In this document: positions 5,375 to 6,473 of the stretch, piece after piece
Layout: each line of letters begins with the position of its first letter
How positions within the stretch are numbered: position 1 is the stretch's first letter
Source of the DNA: Weeksellaceae bacterium
GTDB lineage: Bacteria; Bacteroidota; Bacteroidia; Flavobacteriales; Weeksellaceae
Length of the DNA stretch: 6,473 nucleotides
Assembly: GCA_022701475.1 (NCBI GenBank)
Contig: JAKOOI010000583.1
Location: 1-6,473, forward strand
Direction of reading: 5' to 3'
Position numbers and translations under genes: made by a program
Notes under the pieces: generated by a model
Seen by the model: only the letters and a program-made list of their open reading frames with translations
Told to the model about the DNA's origin: nothing
Databases searched by the model: none

Positions 5375-5409
5375 ATGTTAAATGATAACTTGTTTGAATG
5401 TTTTTAAGA

Positions 5410-5497
5410 TCATCCGCATAACTTTGCAAATTCATCCGTATGAGTTTTTCAATTTATCCGCTTATTTTAATCAATTCATGCGCATGAATTGTAAAGA
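5410..5497. repeat. Four imperfect 22-base tandem repeats
   Basis: The units are 5410-5431, 5432-5453, 5454-5475 and 5476-5497, each exactly 22 bases and adjoining. Each begins with a variant of TCATCCGCAT (TCATCCGCAT, TCATCCGTAT, TTATCCGCTT, TCATGCGCAT). The first three end in AAAT, CAAT and CAAT. By hand, unit 1 matches unit 2 at 16 of 22 positions and units 3 and 4 at 14 of 22. They fill most of the gene-free stretch 5375-5505 between the regulator's terminator and the convergent isochorismate synthase gene. The 22-base period is about two helical turns, as in arrays of protein binding sites. There are no spacers, so this is not a CRISPR array. Confidence 0.6.
5472..5491. repeat. Perfect 20-base palindrome
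   Basis: CAATTCATGC is followed directly by its reverse complement GCATGAATTG. It spans the end of the third and most of the fourth 22-base repeat, so the repeat core TCATnCGCATGA is itself a near-palindrome, like a dimer-protein binding site. It starts 15 bases beyond the stop of the isochorismate synthase gene, but lacks a loop and a following T tract in either direction, so it is a poor terminator. Confidence 0.6.
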
Positions 5498-5505
5498 TAA
5501 TACGA

Positions 5506-6473
5506 CTAGTTTGAAAAAGTGAGATTTTTCAAAATCGCTTCGGATTTCAGCTCTGTTTCGGTCCATTCTTTTTCAGGGTTGCTCTGGGCCGTGATCCCGC
5601 CGCCTACAAAAATATGGACCGAATCCTGATAAAACCTGGCACAGCGGAGATTCACAAAATACTGAACGGTTTCTTCCGTTTCTATTCTGATATAGCCTGC
5701 ATACAGTTCGCGGGGGAATTTTTCGAGTTCCCGGATCTTCTCTTTGCAGAAAGCTTTAGGGATGCCGCATACTGCCGGAGTAGGATGAAGGTCCTGAATA
5801 ACGGCGTCGAGATCTTCCGGCTGTATTCTGGCTTTAAAATCGGTGCGGAGGTGTTTGATATTCCCGGAGATATGATCATACGTTTCGGATTCCTCTGTCT
5901 TTTCAGCATATTTTTCCAGTATATTTCTGATGTATTCCGTTACCGGCTTCTGTTCCTCAATTTCTTTTTCCGACCAGCTTTCCGAAACTGGCAAGGTGCC
6001 GGCAAGGCTCATGGTTTCAAATTCGTGCGTCCTTTTATTGAATTTCCCCAGGATTTCAGAAAATGCACCCATCCAGGAATGTTCACCGCTTATAAAGACA
6101 TACCGGAAAGCATTCGGATACGTCCGGCAAAGGTTTCCGAAACTTTTGGTGAGGTCGGTTTCCCTGAAATCCGTAAAGATCTTTCTTCTGGAATAAACGA
6201 GTTTCGGAAGTTTGTTTTCTTTGATCACATGGATAACGTTTTCCAGCTGATCCAGATATTCCTTTCGGGTTTCGGCAATAAACCCGCTCCGATCTTCCGG
6301 TAATGATATACTTGAAATATTTGTCTGTGCAAAATCTTCTGCACTCACTTCAATGATATTCCCGGTAAAATCGATCTGGCTTACTCCGTCAAAGGCATGA
6401 AAACTGATGTTTTGCTGTACAGAACTTTCGTCGGTGAAGTAGAGTTTTTCGTTAAAGGGAAATTTGAAGTAGA
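5506..6473 (-). CDS. menF: Isochorismate synthase / chorismate-binding enzyme, N-terminus off window
   Basis: The frame stays open from the TAG at 5506-5508 to the right edge, giving 321 residues. A GTG at 6348 is an internal Val codon, since conserved-looking sequence continues upstream (for example NISFHAFDGVSQIDF). About 30-60 N-terminal residues are missing. Chorismate-binding motifs appear in order: KLVYSRRKIF (the Lys equivalent to the catalytic base of EntC/MenF), WMGAFSEIL (acid/binding Glu), MSLAGTLP, EKEIEEQKPVTEYI, DLHPTPAVCGIP, FPRELYAGYI, NLRCARF and FVGGGITAQSNPEKEWTETELKSE. The enzyme converts chorismate to isochorismate; in flavobacteria, which respire with menaquinone, that is the first step toward menaquinone. 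A siderophore-type EntC/DhbC, or another member of the anthranilate/ADC synthase superfamily, cannot be excluded without the neighbours. After RELYAGYI there is Arg where many family members have Gly. The cytosolic gene converges on the XRE regulator, and its promoter is outside the window. Confidence 0.88.
   Translation of the reverse strand, partial: YFKFPFNEKLYFTDESSVQQNISFHAFDGVSQIDFTGNIIEVSAEDFAQTNISSISLPEDRSGFIAETRKEYLDQLENVIHVIKENKLPKLVYSRRKIFTDFRETDLTKSFGNLCRTYPNAFRYVFISGEHSWMGAFSEILGKFNKRTHEFETMSLAGTLPVSESWSEKEIEEQKPVTEYIRNILEKYAEKTEESETYDHISGNIKHLRTDFKARIQPEDLDAVIQDLHPTPAVCGIPKAFCKEKIRELEKFPRELYAGYIRIETEETVQYFVNLRCARFYQDSVHIFVGGGITAQSNPEKEWTETELKSEAILKNLTFSN

Noticed and set aside
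5373..5383. Exact match to the XerD arm of E. coli dif (TTATGTTAAAT)
   Set aside because: No XerC-type arm lies at the required six-base spacing, and the match is AT-rich and overlaps the terminator T tract. The CGCATAA in the first 22-base repeat is likewise unpaired with a second arm.
5410..5497. CRISPR array
   Set aside because: The repeats adjoin with no spacers, are imperfect, and no cas genes are present.
5614..6303. 229-residue open frame on the + strand
   Set aside because: It lies opposite the isochorismate synthase gene, whose motifs are unmistakable, and its own translation shows no domain. It is a shadow frame.

Overview
The window looks like chromosome of a flavobacterium of the Chryseobacterium/Elizabethkingia type. 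The evidence is a batC-batD pair of Bacteroidota form, a GLPGLI-family protein, Bacteroidota -7 promoter boxes (TAnnTTTG) upstream of genes, AT-rich leaders without clear Shine-Dalgarno sites, and flavobacterial-looking MarC and isochorismate synthase proteins. The genus is an inference from style; no marker gene is present to fix it.

Left part (1-2936, + strand): the Gln/Lys-rich end of batC overlaps batD (TAATG junction). Then comes a separately promoted pair, a MarC-family membrane protein and a 64-residue two-helix membrane protein, ending in a strong bidirectional hairpin terminator. Right edge (5506-6473, - strand): the C-terminal 321 residues of a chorismate-binding enzyme, most likely isochorismate synthase of menaquinone synthesis, running off the window.

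Between these core genes lies a distinctly AT-richer accessory islet (about 2940-5374). A three-gene operon reads leftward: a secreted protein with a C-terminal six-cysteine module, a GLPGLI-family exported protein, and a second secreted protein with the same six-cysteine module (spacing C-x3-C-x5-C-x11-C-x3-C-x3-C in both). The intergenic gaps are 2 and 12 bases. Divergent from it is an XRE-type helix-turn-helix regulator with a coiled-coil tail. The shared 213-base intergenic region holds one promoter box for each direction and a GC-rich 20-base palindrome just downstream of the operon's -7 box, a natural candidate operator. I do not recognise the six-cysteine proteins as any described family. 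The set (paired paralogous cysteine-rich secreted proteins, GLPGLI partner, divergent regulator) is the best candidate here for an undescribed system.

Between the regulator's terminator and the isochorismate synthase gene is a gene-free 131-base stretch (5375-5505). It holds four imperfect tandem 22-base repeats, the last of which lies in a perfect 20-base palindrome. Their role is unknown.
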